DNA of 64,000 nt from Letharia columbiana (taxonomy: Eukaryota; Ascomycota; Lecanoromycetes; Lecanorales; Parmeliaceae), in assembly GCF_014066305.1 (NCBI RefSeq), contig NW_023501039.1:1240001-1304000 (forward strand), in the 5' to 3' direction. Positions 1 through 10,856 of the stretch are shown here, piece by piece. The notes beneath the pieces are model-generated. The model was not told the origin of the DNA. It was given only the letters and a program-made list of their open reading frames with translations, and did not search any database. The position numbers were made by a program, and so were the translations under genes. How positions within the stretch are numbered: position 1 is the stretch's first letter; the number at the start of each line of letters is the position of its first letter.

Positions 1-906
1 ATCTATCCCACTAACACTGGAGGGGAAATTTCCTTAACGCAGCTCAAGTTCTAAAGTCAGTAGTCCCTATCTACAGCGTCGTCAGCTTTTCCGCAATTCT
101 TGCTGCAAATGCGGGGACGAGATTGCTTGAAGCGAGAGCAGGATATCAGAAGTCCGTTTAGATCATCGAGCCGGTAAAGGCTCTGACATAAGAGGTACCA
201 GAAATATTGTGTAATAGGAATTATCATCATGTGATTGCTCGAAGGGAGGTATGCTAAGTGCTTGGAAAGAACGGCACAACGTACCTGTACCCTATATTTT
301 GGGAAAAGCTCGTCGCTGTTGGAGATTCGCTCGGCTTCGGTGACTCTAGAAGCTCGGAAGGCTGTTGGATAGCAGACATAGAGCGTAACCAGAAGTGGTA
401 ATTAAGTAGTGAGTGAGCTGCCAACACAGTCGAATTCCAAGACGAAAGGTTGAGTTGCCAGCTTTACGCAACGAAAATCTAGGGACCCTTGGGCTTGAGG
501 GTTTGCAAACACAGCGTTGTTTCGAAGAAGACGACTTTATATTGTTGCAATCTGTACGGCTCTTTGACTTCCAGATCCTGGAGCAGAACTTTGGCGTTGA
601 GCTGGACTTTTGAGCATCACAGGGACTCCGCTGCAGCTGATGCTTTTCATCAGATAGATGAGCTAGCAAGGAAGAAGTATCCAGTCGCTGACGACATTGC
701 GAATGGTATACCAAAAGACACCCGGATGCTCAGATCTTTGAAGCTCGAAGGCAGCTGGTGGCAGGCGGTTGCAAAGATTTCCAATAACCTCGGCCAAAAC
801 CCGCACTCGCTAAAACCAATTAGCGCAACTCTTGGCACCCACTATCAGACCTCAAATCAACTTCTCGCTCTAAACCTCAGTCAACGACACACGACATTCC
901 GCAATC
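1..906. other. Upstream of rps13, no supported gene
   Basis: Short overlapping open frames occur on both strands near 350-1000, but none shows a recognisable motif, paired splice sites or compositional consistency. The last 100 bases are presumably the promoter and leader of rps13. No tRNA, repeat or transposon sequence was seen. Confidence 0.4.
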
Positions 907-1626
907 ATGGGTCGCCTCCACAGCAACGGCAAAGGAATATCAGCCAGCGCGATCCCTTACTCCCGCACACCGCCCGCATGGCTAAAAGTGACCCCTGAGC
1001 AGGTGGTGGATCAGATCTGCAAGCTCGCAAAGAAGGGAGCGACGCCGAGTCAGATTGGTGTTGTTCTCAGGGATTCGCATGGGGTGGCACAGACCAAATT
1101 TGTTACTGGTGAGTTGGATACATACCTACGGAGAACAGGAGTCGATAGCGTTGAAGGTGTAGGGCGATTGCTAACATGGCGACATAGGAAACAAGATTCT
1201 GCGCATTTTAAAGTCGAATGGTACGCCAGACTCATTTTGAAAGAGCTAGGGACTCGTTCCTGCAGCGATTTCACACGACATTGCCTCTGCTTGGTCTTTG
1301 ACTGACGGAGTGATTTCTTCATGACAGGCCTTGCACCAGAGATCCCAGAGGACCTGTACATGTTGATCAAGAAGGTAGCGTTGACCTCCATCGTCCCATT
1401 CTCTTTTAATTCCTCTGTTTAAGAGAGGGGACCTGGCGCTGACGAATATTAGGCCGTCGCCGTCCGCAAGCATCTCGAGCGCAACCGCAAAGACAAGGAT
1501 TCTAAATTCCGTCTCATCCTCATCGAATCCCGCATCCACCGCCTTTCGAGATACTACAAATCTGTAGGTGTTCTGCCGCCTACTTGGAGATACGAGAGTG
1601 CGACTGCGAGCACGATGGTGGCTTAG
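907..1626 (+). CDS. rps13: 40S ribosomal protein S13 (uS15)
   Basis: Structural protein of the small cytosolic ribosomal subunit. Proposed exons are 907-1108, 1188-1220, 1328-1374 and 1453-1626, giving 151 residues, the usual length of the family. The N-terminus [12 protein letters not shown], the block around [11 protein letters not shown] and the C-terminal stretch [17 protein letters not shown] are textbook uS15 sequence, and the protein ends STMVA. All three introns have GT..AG ends, and the second exon is only 33 nt (it contributes [10 protein letters not shown]). It is convergent with sdc1, whose stop lies about 280 bp downstream. Identification is firm; only the splice sites are hand-called. 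Confidence 0.95.
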
Positions 1627-1908
1627 ATTGGGGTAAAAGTGATGCTGGAGCGTGGTGGAGTGTTGAGAGGGAGACGCGCTGTTGGTGGGAGGCACGAAGA
1701 GGTTGAGCAAGGACTGCCTGCAGAAGTTCAAGTCTAGTGCTACTAGGTACAACAAAATCCAAGATCTTGCAACCCAAGCCTACATTAATCAAACTTTTGG
1801 TACCCGTTTCACATGCTTCGCCGCATGTATGAAGACACAGCGGAGGGTATCTAATCGCCCAGAAACCCAACAACTCCATCGCTATGCATTTGGACCATCC
1901 TCTCGTCT

Positions 1909-2547
1909 TCAAGTAGTACTCTCCTGCTTGACCCCTTCCAGATCCTTACTCCTCTGCAGCAAAAACTCGCCTAGAACTTGTAGCGGATTCTCCGGCCTGT
2001 AGATCCAACACGTTGATTAGCCCCCCCCCCTTCCCACAAACATCCACAGTCTTCGACGTCCCGACAAATCATCGTACGTACTGATCAGCAGCCAACCTCT
2101 TCATCCCCTCCAACAGCACCCCCGTAACCTTCTCGTTCAAATACCGCCTCGCCGGCGCCCCATGACTTGCCGCTTTCGAAGGCATTGGCGGCGCCACCTC
2201 TGCTGCAGCGGTGCCGTTGACGTGCCGAGTGGGCGTTGCGGTGCGTTGCGTCGCTGGGATGGGGGTGGGTGGTATGGGAGCGTAGTTCATTTGGGGCAGT
2301 GGGGGCTTGAAAGTGAGGGTTGATTAATGAATGGATCAAGGGGAAAAGTGGTAGGCGAGGGCATGTGAAAACGTACAGCTGCTTCTGGCATTTCGGTATC
2401 GAGGTTGGGTTCGGATAGGGTGGCGTTGGGGGGGAGCACTGGTTCTGGGGGTGGAAGGTCGGTGATTGAGTGGATGTTGTCGATTGGCGGAACTGGGGTG
2501 GATGCGTCGGGGGCATCTGCCGGGGATTTGGGGGTTTCTTCTGCCAT
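1909..2547 (-). CDS. sdc1: COMPASS subunit Sdc1, DPY-30 domain
   Basis: Subunit of the Set1/COMPASS histone H3K4 methyltransferase complex in the nucleus; the DPY-30 motif dimerises and docks on the Ash2/Bre2 subunit. Proposed exons on the minus strand are 2547-2377, 2305-2082 and 1996-1909, giving 160 residues. Residues 1-100 are Pro/Thr/Ala-rich and look disordered. Residues 108-148 match a DPY-30 motif, beginning PARRYLNEKVTGVLLEGMKR and continuing across the last intron into PENPLQVLGEFLLQRS. The motif is split by that intron, so a single-exon reading misses half of it. The last intron contains a run of ten C (2021-2030, plus strand). The gene is divergent from fan1. Confidence 0.88.
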
Positions 2548-2808
2548 TCTTTTCGTTGGAATTGGCACAATTCTGGAGTGCTCTCTGGTGATAATTGTGT
2601 TCCGTTGGAAAGGCTCAGGATACTCACATGGGAGAATTGCTAGCGCGTCCGGGGTGACTTGCCTCACGCGACGTGCCTGTCGATCACTCGAGATGCATGA
2701 TGCTCTGACTTTAATTCTCCTTGTTGGTCTTTCTATGTCGCCCGGAGAGTCAGAGAATCTGCTGTCAAGCATTGGAAAGATCGTATTCACATAATGTTTT
2801 AGACCAAA
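2548..2808. promoter_or_regulatory. Shared sdc1/fan1 divergent promoter
   Basis: The start codons of sdc1 (minus) and fan1 (plus) are 261 bp apart, so both leaders and promoters must lie here. I see no clear TATA box or operator. The assignment is positional only. Confidence 0.55.
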
Positions 2809-5469
2809 ATGGCGTTGCAGGCACGAAGTCATGCATCTCATAACCAGATGCTTGGCCATCGAGTCCGACATCCCCCATCTACCAATTATGACGATGACTT
2901 CGAAACCCCGACCGGAAAGCGGCTCAAGAGACTCGATAGCACAGATAGCTCTCTATCTCGCGGAGGAGATTCAGACCTTGAGGATGAAGGCAGAACAACT
3001 CCGATTCAAAGGACCCCTGTTCGACCATCTCGAGAGGTCCCAGACTCAGAAGCAGACTCGGATGACGACGACAATATTGTCCAGGACGGAAACCCGAAAA
3101 CAGAGCTCGAAAGTGCCCTACCTCCAGTCAAAACCGACAAGGAAGCAATTGCTGAATATGAAGCAACGAGAGCTGCTGAAGCGGAAAGCCTCGACCTGAA
3201 TGGACGTCTGGGCCAACGGAAATGGCTTCCGGGCAAGAGCTCCATCTACGTGGATGCTTTCAACCTGGCTCTAGAAACTGTGCTGGAGGATGAGTCACAC
3301 CTGTTTAATGAAGCTGAGATGGCCGTCTTTGAGCAGTGGACGGACATGAGTTACGAGGGGCAGTATTTGTAGGTAAGACTCCATCTTGATAGACTCTTGA
3401 CAAGATTTGATGTTTTCGGCAGGTACGTAAGACTGTTCCTCCGTAAAACTGCAGCATGGCATAGAACCAATCGGTTGAAGTACTACGGAGACATCGCAGA
3501 TCTACCAGCTGCTGTCAAAGATCTTTTGGAGCCACGGACACTTCCAGCAGTGAAGCACTCTGCCCAGACCAATCCTGGCGAGGCTGAACCTCCTAAAGAA
3601 ACCGTATTGCACGACACGTTCACTTTTGCAGACGGATCTGGCCGTCACATTGACACACTGGAAGAGGCATCATCTCTCTTAAAGCTAGATGAGCTCAAAG
3701 CTGTTGCAAAGGAAGCGAAGGTCCAAGGCAAAAATAAAAGCGAGCTGTTGAAGGCACTACGGAAAACGAGTCAGGGTCAAGGTGGCCTCGGATGGGCCGT
3801 TTTGAAGAGATCGGATACAGAAGAGCCTGAGCAATCAGAAAAGGGGACTCTAGCAGATGAAGAAAGTTCCGAGGAGAAAGAAAACCTCGATGGTACCAAC
3901 GTCAACCGGGACACTCATTTTGTCCGGAAGATATTGGCAAGCACCGGGCCTTGTATACGTCTCTCAGCGCCAACGCTGAAGCTATTTGAGCGGGTCCACC
4001 TCGTATTCTATCGCTCGACGGAGTGGACGGAGAAATCCCTCACTACGATCATACTTGCTCGGATAGCAAGGCGCAATTTTCCGGAATACATCGTCTCAAG
4101 ATCAACGAACATCTTCTCTTCTAGATCGGACTTGCTGGAGTTCGAAGCTTCCATCCGTACACAGTTCAACATCGACTTCATCCTTGAATTCAACGGTACT
4201 GTAAGGAAGGACGGCCTGCAGAAGGTCAAAGATGTTTTCGAAGAGGTTTACCCGCGCTGGCAAGTTATCCTCAAGGAAGAGCAGCGGAAGGAAGATCGCA
4301 TTTATGAGAGCGGAGAAGGAGCATACCTCCGCCGCTTTTCGCCCGCATGGGTGTACACCAGGATTGTCCACAAGGGAACGTATGTACTAGGACGTTTCAA
4401 GGAGCACGAACGAGAACACCAAATGTTGACCGAGCTGCTGATTCAGCGGTTATTCCATGCGGCAAGACGAGGAGCCTGGTATCAGCGGAAAGCCTTGTTG
4501 GAGGAGCACTACATGTGGGCCCTCAAGCCGGATGAAGGGCGTTCCGAAGATGCTCAAAAGAAGCACTGGAAGAAGACTGCTCTTCAGACGTGCGAGGATG
4601 GTCTGCAAGACAGAGAATGCCATCTAATCTACCACTACGACCTGCAGAAACGGGTCATGAAATTAGAAAAAGCCCTGAAAATGGTGAAACGAGAGCAGCA
4701 TGACTTTGGGCACGTTCGTTTGGGAAAGCCAGTGGAGAGATTCGTCGAGGGAATCAGGATTGAGAAGGAACGTACACCGAGTCGGAATGGCACGCGAAGA
4801 GACAGCGATGCGGGCCCTCGAAGAGGCGGCAAGACCATCTGGGTTGATGAACGGGAGGGTGGCGGCGAATGCAGCGTGGAAGCAATGTGCCTGAGTTGGT
4901 ATCGAGACCAAGGCTGGAAGGGCTACCACTCAGAAGGAGGCATTGTTCGAACGCTCTTCGGCTACCTGTTTTACGACGTGCTCTTCACCTACATCCCCAA
5001 CGTCTTCCAAACGCCTTATCAAGCCTGCCCACTCGATCTCCACACGGACGCTTTCTATCCCTCTCGAGCTTCAGAGATCAACCATCGCCTCGTCGAAATC
5101 GGCAACGGCGACGCCTCAAGATTGCTTCAAGAAGTCTACGACCGCGAACACGAGAAACAGACCTGCGTTGTCGGTATCGACTGGTCCTACGACTTCGATG
5201 ACTTACTAGACATCGTCAAATGCTTTCAAGGAGAGGCTTTGGCGACTATCTGCAAAGTCATGGCGCAGGAGTATCAGCAACGAGGAGGCGGTATTCCGGA
5301 TCTGTTCCTTTGGCATCCAGATAATGGCGAGGTGATGTTTTCGGAGGTGAAAAGTGAGAATGATCGCCTGAGTGATACACAGAGATTGTGGATCCATGTG
5401 CTGACAGGAGCGGGTATCAAGGTCGAGCTTTGTAATGCTGTTGCTAAGGAGGTTAGGACTCAACGTTGA
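2809..5469 (+). CDS. fan1: Fanconi-associated nuclease FAN1, VRR-NUC
   Basis: Structure-specific 5' flap endonuclease/exonuclease of DNA interstrand cross-link repair. Proposed exons are 2809-3368 and 3423-5469 (868 aa). The donor is placed at GTAGGT inside the apparent stop; this joins the exons as GQYLYVRLFLRKT, a conserved FAN1 block. After an acidic disordered N-terminus come a SAP-like helix pair (about residues 272-302, LDELKAVAKEAKVQ) and a long helical region. A C-terminal VRR-NUC domain follows, with PD-(D/E)xK residues visible as PD (812-813) and EVK (828-830). No N-terminal UBZ finger is visible. The reading frame has no lesions over 2.6 kb. Confidence 0.92.
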
Positions 5470-5966
5470 TGCTAGGAATCAAGATCAATTGTTTACACTG
5501 CTTTCGCCACCCTTCGACTGCGATTGCATTTAGGATCACAGACCTAGGGGCACCGCTAACCTGCCCTCAGTCAGTTACAAAGCCAGAGATTTCGAGAGTT
5601 TGCCACCATGAGCAATGGGCATCAACGAATAGCTGCGCCCTTTTCAGCTTCAATCATGCTTGAGTCGTAAGCCTAGACTTAGCTGCGTAGCCGATGCCGC
5701 TATCGTACAGAACCCAAGCCTCGCCGTTGACAGCCTCCTCGTTAGATACCTCCGACCGTGGCACTTTACGGACCGCTATTCCTTCCAAATTCGATACTGC
5801 AGCCGGATTGATCCCTTCTGATATCCGTACGATGGACAATCTAACCAACTGCACATTTTCTCTTTGTCAGCTCTTGCTCCTTAATTGGACCATCCTTTCA
5901 GGCAACAAAATTTCCTCCAGTCCAAGCTTTTTCTACTTCTTGTGCATTCTTCCTCTGCTTCACCTT

Positions 5967-6018
5967 CCACCTCACCTCACCTCACCTCACCTCACCTCAC
6001 TCCACCTCGCCTCGCCTC
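5967..6018. repeat. CCTCA pentanucleotide microsatellite
   Basis: About seven perfect CTCAC-type units followed by three degenerate CCTCG units. The strand is strongly pyrimidine-biased. Confidence 0.9.
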
Positions 6019-6336
6019 GAGACCGTACCCATAGCTATCCAACCAGCGAAGTCACATGCATCACTCAATGAACCTACGCATACTCGTGAGCATATGCCGC
6101 GACTTTGACTCTTGGTCCGAGGATTTGGCAAGAAGATGGTTCGTTTGGATAGCGTCGACTGTTCCCGCTTATGAGATGAGGATGGCGGGGCGCTGATGGG
6201 CGATAGAAGCGTGGAAGGAGGGGAGTGCGGGAGGGCGTTTGGATGCTGAGTGAGCGGACACAGATGGGTGGCCGGGTTAGGCCAGGAGGTTTTTGGTTTG
6301 CTGATATGCTTTATGAAGGATGCGGGAAGGATTTCC

Positions 6337-6351
6337 GTGTGTGTGTGTGTG
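6337..6351. repeat. GT dinucleotide repeat
   Basis: Seven GT units in the intergenic stretch; no function can be assigned. Confidence 0.85.
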
Positions 6352-7063
6352 ATAAGGAGATGTAAGGATCCATGATGATGGTGTCCGGCGACGTGGTAGA
6401 GAGCCTTGGGTTCAGCTGCGTGGTGCAGGAGAATGGTCGGCGAGGCTTCGGGCGTGTGATGGGAGGTGTACGGCACTGACTGAGTCTGGGAGTCGTGAGT
6501 GCAGCAGTAGAGGACGTCATCTTATATCCGCGTGTCAATGTTCACACAGTCGCGAGCTTTTTCTTCTCTATCGTGTTGCACCTACCTTGTTCCCAACGGT
6601 GCCCTGACGCGGAGCCATCACCTACCCTCGGGATCCATGGGTTGCAAACGCTCCACTGCCGCAATCCCGCCCCACATCGTGCCCGCGGCTTTTCTTCTCC
6701 GAAGCCGCAGTCAAGCTGACGACTTTGATGAAAAAAGAGAGGGTGGAGGCGGAGCCTCGGGGCCAGCTGGTGGCTGTGTGTGTGAGGGCCTAGAGAGGGA
6801 AGGGAGGAGGAACGATTAGTAGTACCTACCCATCGCACAATGGAAGATTCAAGAAGCCCAATATGATGGCAGCAACGTCAAACGCCAACATCAATCCAGT
6901 ACTCCCAGCGCCTTTTACCCAGGACAAAGGAAAAAAAGTCATCAGCTCAAATCGGTCACCGCCAAAGAAGAGAATTGTTTTGTATGTTTGTGCCATCTGG
7001 GCTCTTTGCGTTTTTTTGGTTGTTTTTTGTGGTTTTCGGTGGAAGCAAGGAAAAACGAGATAC

Positions 7064-7648
7064 TCAAGCATCAACCATGTCCACGTCCCCCTCATCGTCC
7101 TCGGCCTCAGCATCAGGCCCCTCACCGACGAACTTGGTCTTGGGGAAATGCAGCTGACCGCGCCCGTGCGGCTCGATCCACCTGTCGACGTCGAACACCT
7201 CGTCGTGGCGCGCCCAGCAGACCTTGACGATCCAGCGGTCGACGATGCGCGTGGTGTTGTGTTCGAGCGCAAAGGATACGGTCTTGGGTTCCTTCTCCTT
7301 CTTCTTGATGGCCTTCGGGTGCTCAAGCCTTTGGGCAGGGCGAGCGGCGTCACGAGGGGCTTGCTCGACGCTGACACACACCGACGTGCGGGCGACAGTC
7401 TTGGCGAGGTTCGAGAACAGTCGGCGAGGCTGTCCGAGGTCCAGGGCCGAGAGTGTGCGGTAGCGGCGCGGTTGGGGTGCGCTGGGGAGAGGAAGGAAGT
7501 CTGCGAGGGGAAGGAGCTTGGTTGGTCGAGGGACGATTGGGGGTGGTGAAGGAGGAGGAGGAGGAGGGGTGATGTAGGAGGGTAGGAGGAGGGTGGAGAA
7601 GACGAAGATGAAAGGGAGGGAGGAGAGGAGGGTGAAGAGGGGAGACAT
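7064..7648 (-). CDS. Hypothetical protein, N-terminal hydrophobic segment
   Basis: Uninterrupted 194-codon frame starting at an ATG. Residues 4-25 are strongly hydrophobic (LFTLLSSLPFIFVFSTLLLP) and could be a signal anchor. A polyproline run follows (about 28-42), then a basic middle region containing KAIKKKEKEPK. A more ordered stretch rich in Trp, Val and Asp (RIVDRWIVKVCWARHDEVFD) leads to an acidic tail (EAEDDEGDVDMVDA). I do not recognise the family. The leader side is C/T-rich, so part of the N-terminus may be untranslated. A competing open frame runs on the opposite strand. The acidic tail and the Trp-containing block make this strand the likelier one. Confidence 0.35.
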   Translation of the reverse strand: MSPLFTLLSSLPFIFVFSTLLLPSYITPPPPPPSPPPIVPRPTKLLPLADFLPLPSAPQPRRYRTLSALDLGQPRRLFSNLAKTVARTSVCVSVEQAPRDAARPAQRLEHPKAIKKKEKEPKTVSFALEHNTTRIVDRWIVKVCWARHDEVFDVDRWIEPHGRGQLHFPKTKFVGEGPDAEAEDDEGDVDMVDA

Positions 7649-10393
7649 TGCGTCTGTTGTTGATGGGGTAGGATGAGATTGGTTTGGGGGGGAGAGTAGC
7701 AGTGAGAGAAGGTTTGTGAGTGCGTAAGACAGTTTGTGAGCTTGTTTGTGTGTGTGCAGAGTGTGTAGTGTCTATGATGAGAGCGTCAGGTACTCGAGAG
7801 TATCAGCAGTCAAACATTCGACGACGAGAGAAGGAGAGTCGGAGAAGCTGGAGTGTTTTGTACTTCGGCGGCACCCTAGCGTGTAAACAACTGGCATAGC
7901 AACGGCGGCAGCGAGCAGAAGCGAGTCGAAGCCGGCGGAAGAGTGATGTGTTGAGAAGATGAGTAGGGCTGGTACTTATCTCCGACGATTCTCGAGAGGG
8001 CGCTCTTTTCAGCTGGCTTTCCTCAGGCGGCTTTCCTCGACCAAGCTCAACATGCCGAGACTCCAGCAACAAGGAAGAGCTGTTCCGACTGTTTTTATTG
8101 GCTTCTTTGCACCTGTGAACACCCATCCAAGCCCGCTTCGTTGGTATTCCGATGCAATACCCCCAGATCGGTATCCAGGCTTTTGCAGTCCTCTCGGACT
8201 TCGCCTTACTACCTCAACTCTCAACCAATCCATTACCACCGCCTCATACTCCGGATGCCTGCATACCGGCGAACCTGGTCGGTCCCCTGGATTCACCAGC
8301 TTCAGGAGCAAATCGCCTGGGAAAAGACTCGGCGAGGGAAATACCATAGGTACAAGAGTTCGGGCTGTGCTCAATGCTTCTTGCGTTTGACCACGGATCG
8401 CACTCGGAAGCGTGGATTTCTCACGGGCTTGGAGCGTGGACTCGCTGCCAACAGCAGCTGTTCCTGCTTAGAGCCTGGCCCTTCTCGATTTTTTTCCAAT
8501 TGCTTCAAGCATTGTCCTTCGGGGTTTCGTTGAGCTTCGTGAAGGCTAAACTTCACGAAGCTGCATCAAGCTGCGTACATATTATCATAATGGTCACAGC
8601 AGAGGAGACGATCTCTAGGAATGCCATCATATACGCGAAGGAAATATCGAGGCTATAGGACTGGGAACTGGAGGCCCAAAAAGGATGGTCAAGCGAAGGT
8701 CTGCTTCGATTGGCGGCGGCAAAGAAGGTGCATTCAATCTGGACGACGAGATCCACGATGCTGCGGAAAATCAGGATCGTCGGTAGCCAATCTGGGGTCT
8801 GATTATTGAAAAGGAAAAATGCTTGTTGAAGGCTACCTACCTTTCCCACGACTATAGTCTTCACTCTCTTTGTATCCGCTTTCGGCTGGGGAACGAATCA
8901 GTCACTCCGCGTGTTCACCTCTCCGAACCCCGTTGCGAAAAGCAGTTTCTTCAATTTACGCAACACCGCTACAAGCGTAATGTAAAGTTCAGTTCTCCCA
9001 GGCTCAGGTTGCAGCCCAAACAGCTGCGAGTACCCTCTCCGCAAGGAATCAAGTACATATTCAGCCGTTTCTATTCACTCTCAAAGAGACACATCCATCT
9101 GACAAAGCTGAAGCGTCAACAAGTCCGAAAGACACGATGTGTTATTGGAAGGTCTTACAACATACTATTGTATTTGAGGCGATAACGTTCATAGGTAGGC
9201 TTGCCGAATATCTCTTAGGGCTAGGGCTATGTGACCAAAGTGGATGGAGCAGATGAGGAACACGTCTGCAAGACTGCACGTACCTGAAATTTCCTTGCAA
9301 CTCGTTCAAAGATTTCTCTGTCACCCTTCAATGACCTGGTGCCTACGGTGGTAGTACCAGTACCTTAGTAAGGGTCGCTGAGTGTCGTCTAAGTGAGCTG
9401 ACTGCTATGTAGCTTAGCTCAAGCCACTAATACACGAAGCGGCATAAGCGGACCGTCCCACCATTCAATTAAGATACTTTAATGCAGCCAGGCACAGTAA
9501 TCCATCCTGTCGAGGCCAAGTCTCGATTCCTGAAAGATACAAGAGCCTTACTATACAACCTTTCTCAGTACGATGCATATCAACACTTCCTCTTACTCAC
9601 CAAAGCTAACGATATAGCTTGTCGCCCTCAACTATCCGTGTCGAGTACCTAAGCAATCCCATCAGCCCCTGGCGACTTCTTCTCCAGAGTTGTGGCTACG
9701 AAGAATTATCCCACGGAGGCAGAGCAAGACAGTCAAGCCTCTTGCCATGACATGACTTACTAAGGTAGATTCCGATTTTGGCGGAATGATAGATACTCAG
9801 ATGATCTGTCTCAAATGTATCACTTACATTACCCCAATACCCACCCCCAATACCACATCCTCGGAGCAACTTGAGAAAGGGCCAACCCTCGCAACAGGCC
9901 TGATTTGGGTTGACCATGCTACATAGTAACGGTAGTATGTCGCTACCTGTTGATCGTGCCACGCACTCCCCAAGGTAGCGAGGCAAGTACGTGGCACCAT
10001 TATGACCACTGTGACCAATATGACCACCGCACCCACTGGCACTCACCAGACACAGTTTGGCATTTCAACAGATAGCTAGATGCATGACATCAAAAGCCAT
10101 GGCCTGCTCCTCACATCTTCAAGTCTCCAACTGCCCTGCTTTCTTCTACATGTTACAAGTTGATAGTACATTATCCCACCTGCTCCTGTGTGGTATTCTT
10201 TGCCGGTAATATTTGTGCCCACATTCTGCCTTGCTGTAGACTTTCCTGCTCCGTGGTATCTGATGTTGAAGCTTGTTTACCGACCTGGTTCGTTGCTGTC
10301 TCTATCTTACTTTCCACCTTTCCTGCCAGAGGCACGTCTCCACGAGACTTCTTCGGCCCGTGCTTGCCATCTCAGACCAATTCTTTGCTAAAG
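7649..10393. other. Gene-poor 2.7 kb, no supported gene
   Basis: Many short frames occur on both strands, the longest about 140 codons near 7960-8390. None has a motif or a believable intron/exon pattern. One perfect 12-bp hairpin at 8533-8562 is listed separately. No transposase, reverse transcriptase or tRNA was seen. Confidence 0.4.
8533..8562. repeat. Perfect 12-bp inverted repeat, 6-nt loop
   Basis: The arms are AGCTTCGTGAAG and CTTCACGAAGCT, separated by GCTAAA. The stem is perfect over 12 base pairs and does not extend further. Confidence 0.85.
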
Positions 10394-10856
10394 CGTTTGC
10401 AGGTGCGAATGCGCAAGTCAAATCACAGTCCTCCCCCTGCCCTTCACCGTCACTCCGAGCCTTGCGGGGGCTGCAATAACTTTACTCACGACCGCCGTTT
10501 CCTCACCGACCTTTCAGTATTCCCTGGGCTGCGATGGATCCTGCAATTTGGCTACAATCCCAAGTCAGGCGATTTGCGTCGACAACAAGAACCATGTGCC
10601 CACTTGCCCGACCCTGGCTAACATTTTGGTCAATGGAGCTTGCGCTGCAGCTTCTGGTCAAGACTTTGCTCAAGTTATAGATTGTATCAACGCTCCATTG
10701 GGGGGTTCCACTGGGACTACAATGGTCTCATCTAGTTTTCTCTCCAACGCCGCTTCAACCACGGCATGGATGCTGAACTCGAGCACCTCGAGCGTGTTCC
10801 CCACCATAATCAGTATGGCAGTTCAATCAACTCCCTACGTCAATCCAAATCCTTAA
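10394..10856 (+). CDS. Possible exon of a small secreted protein
   Basis: An open frame follows a good 3' splice site (GCTAAAGCGTTTGCAG, ending just before the frame) and runs to a TAA. Its translation has a hydrophobic segment (AGAAITLLTTAV). A Cys-containing stretch follows (YSLGCDGSCN, AICVDNKNHVPTCP, NGACAAASGQ, QVIDCINAPLG), then a Ser/Thr-rich tail. That composition resembles a secreted or GPI-type fungal protein. I could not find a convincing first exon with an ATG. Another Ser-rich open stretch around 11035-11316 may be a further exon or unrelated. Function unknown; it may be a decayed gene. Confidence 0.22.

Larger units (their letters stand above)
5470..7063. other. Intergenic 1.6 kb, microsatellites, no gene
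   Basis: Contains two simple repeats (annotated separately) and several low-complexity open frames on both strands without motifs. A plus-strand frame of 228 codons starting at 6863 overlaps the hypothetical minus-strand gene and was not accepted. Nothing else was recognised. Confidence 0.4.

Noticed and set aside
907..1626. Intronic C/D-box snoRNAs in rps13
   Set aside because: The three introns were read for TGATGA-type C boxes followed by CTGA; the two signals do not occur in the right order or spacing.
2021..2030. Homopolymer C10 as a possible frameshift site
   Set aside because: It lies inside the last intron of sdc1, so it does not affect the reading frame.
6863..7549. 228-codon plus-strand frame
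   Set aside because: It is antisense to the 7064-7648 frame, low in recognisable structure, and its length is explained by GC-rich sequence avoiding stops.
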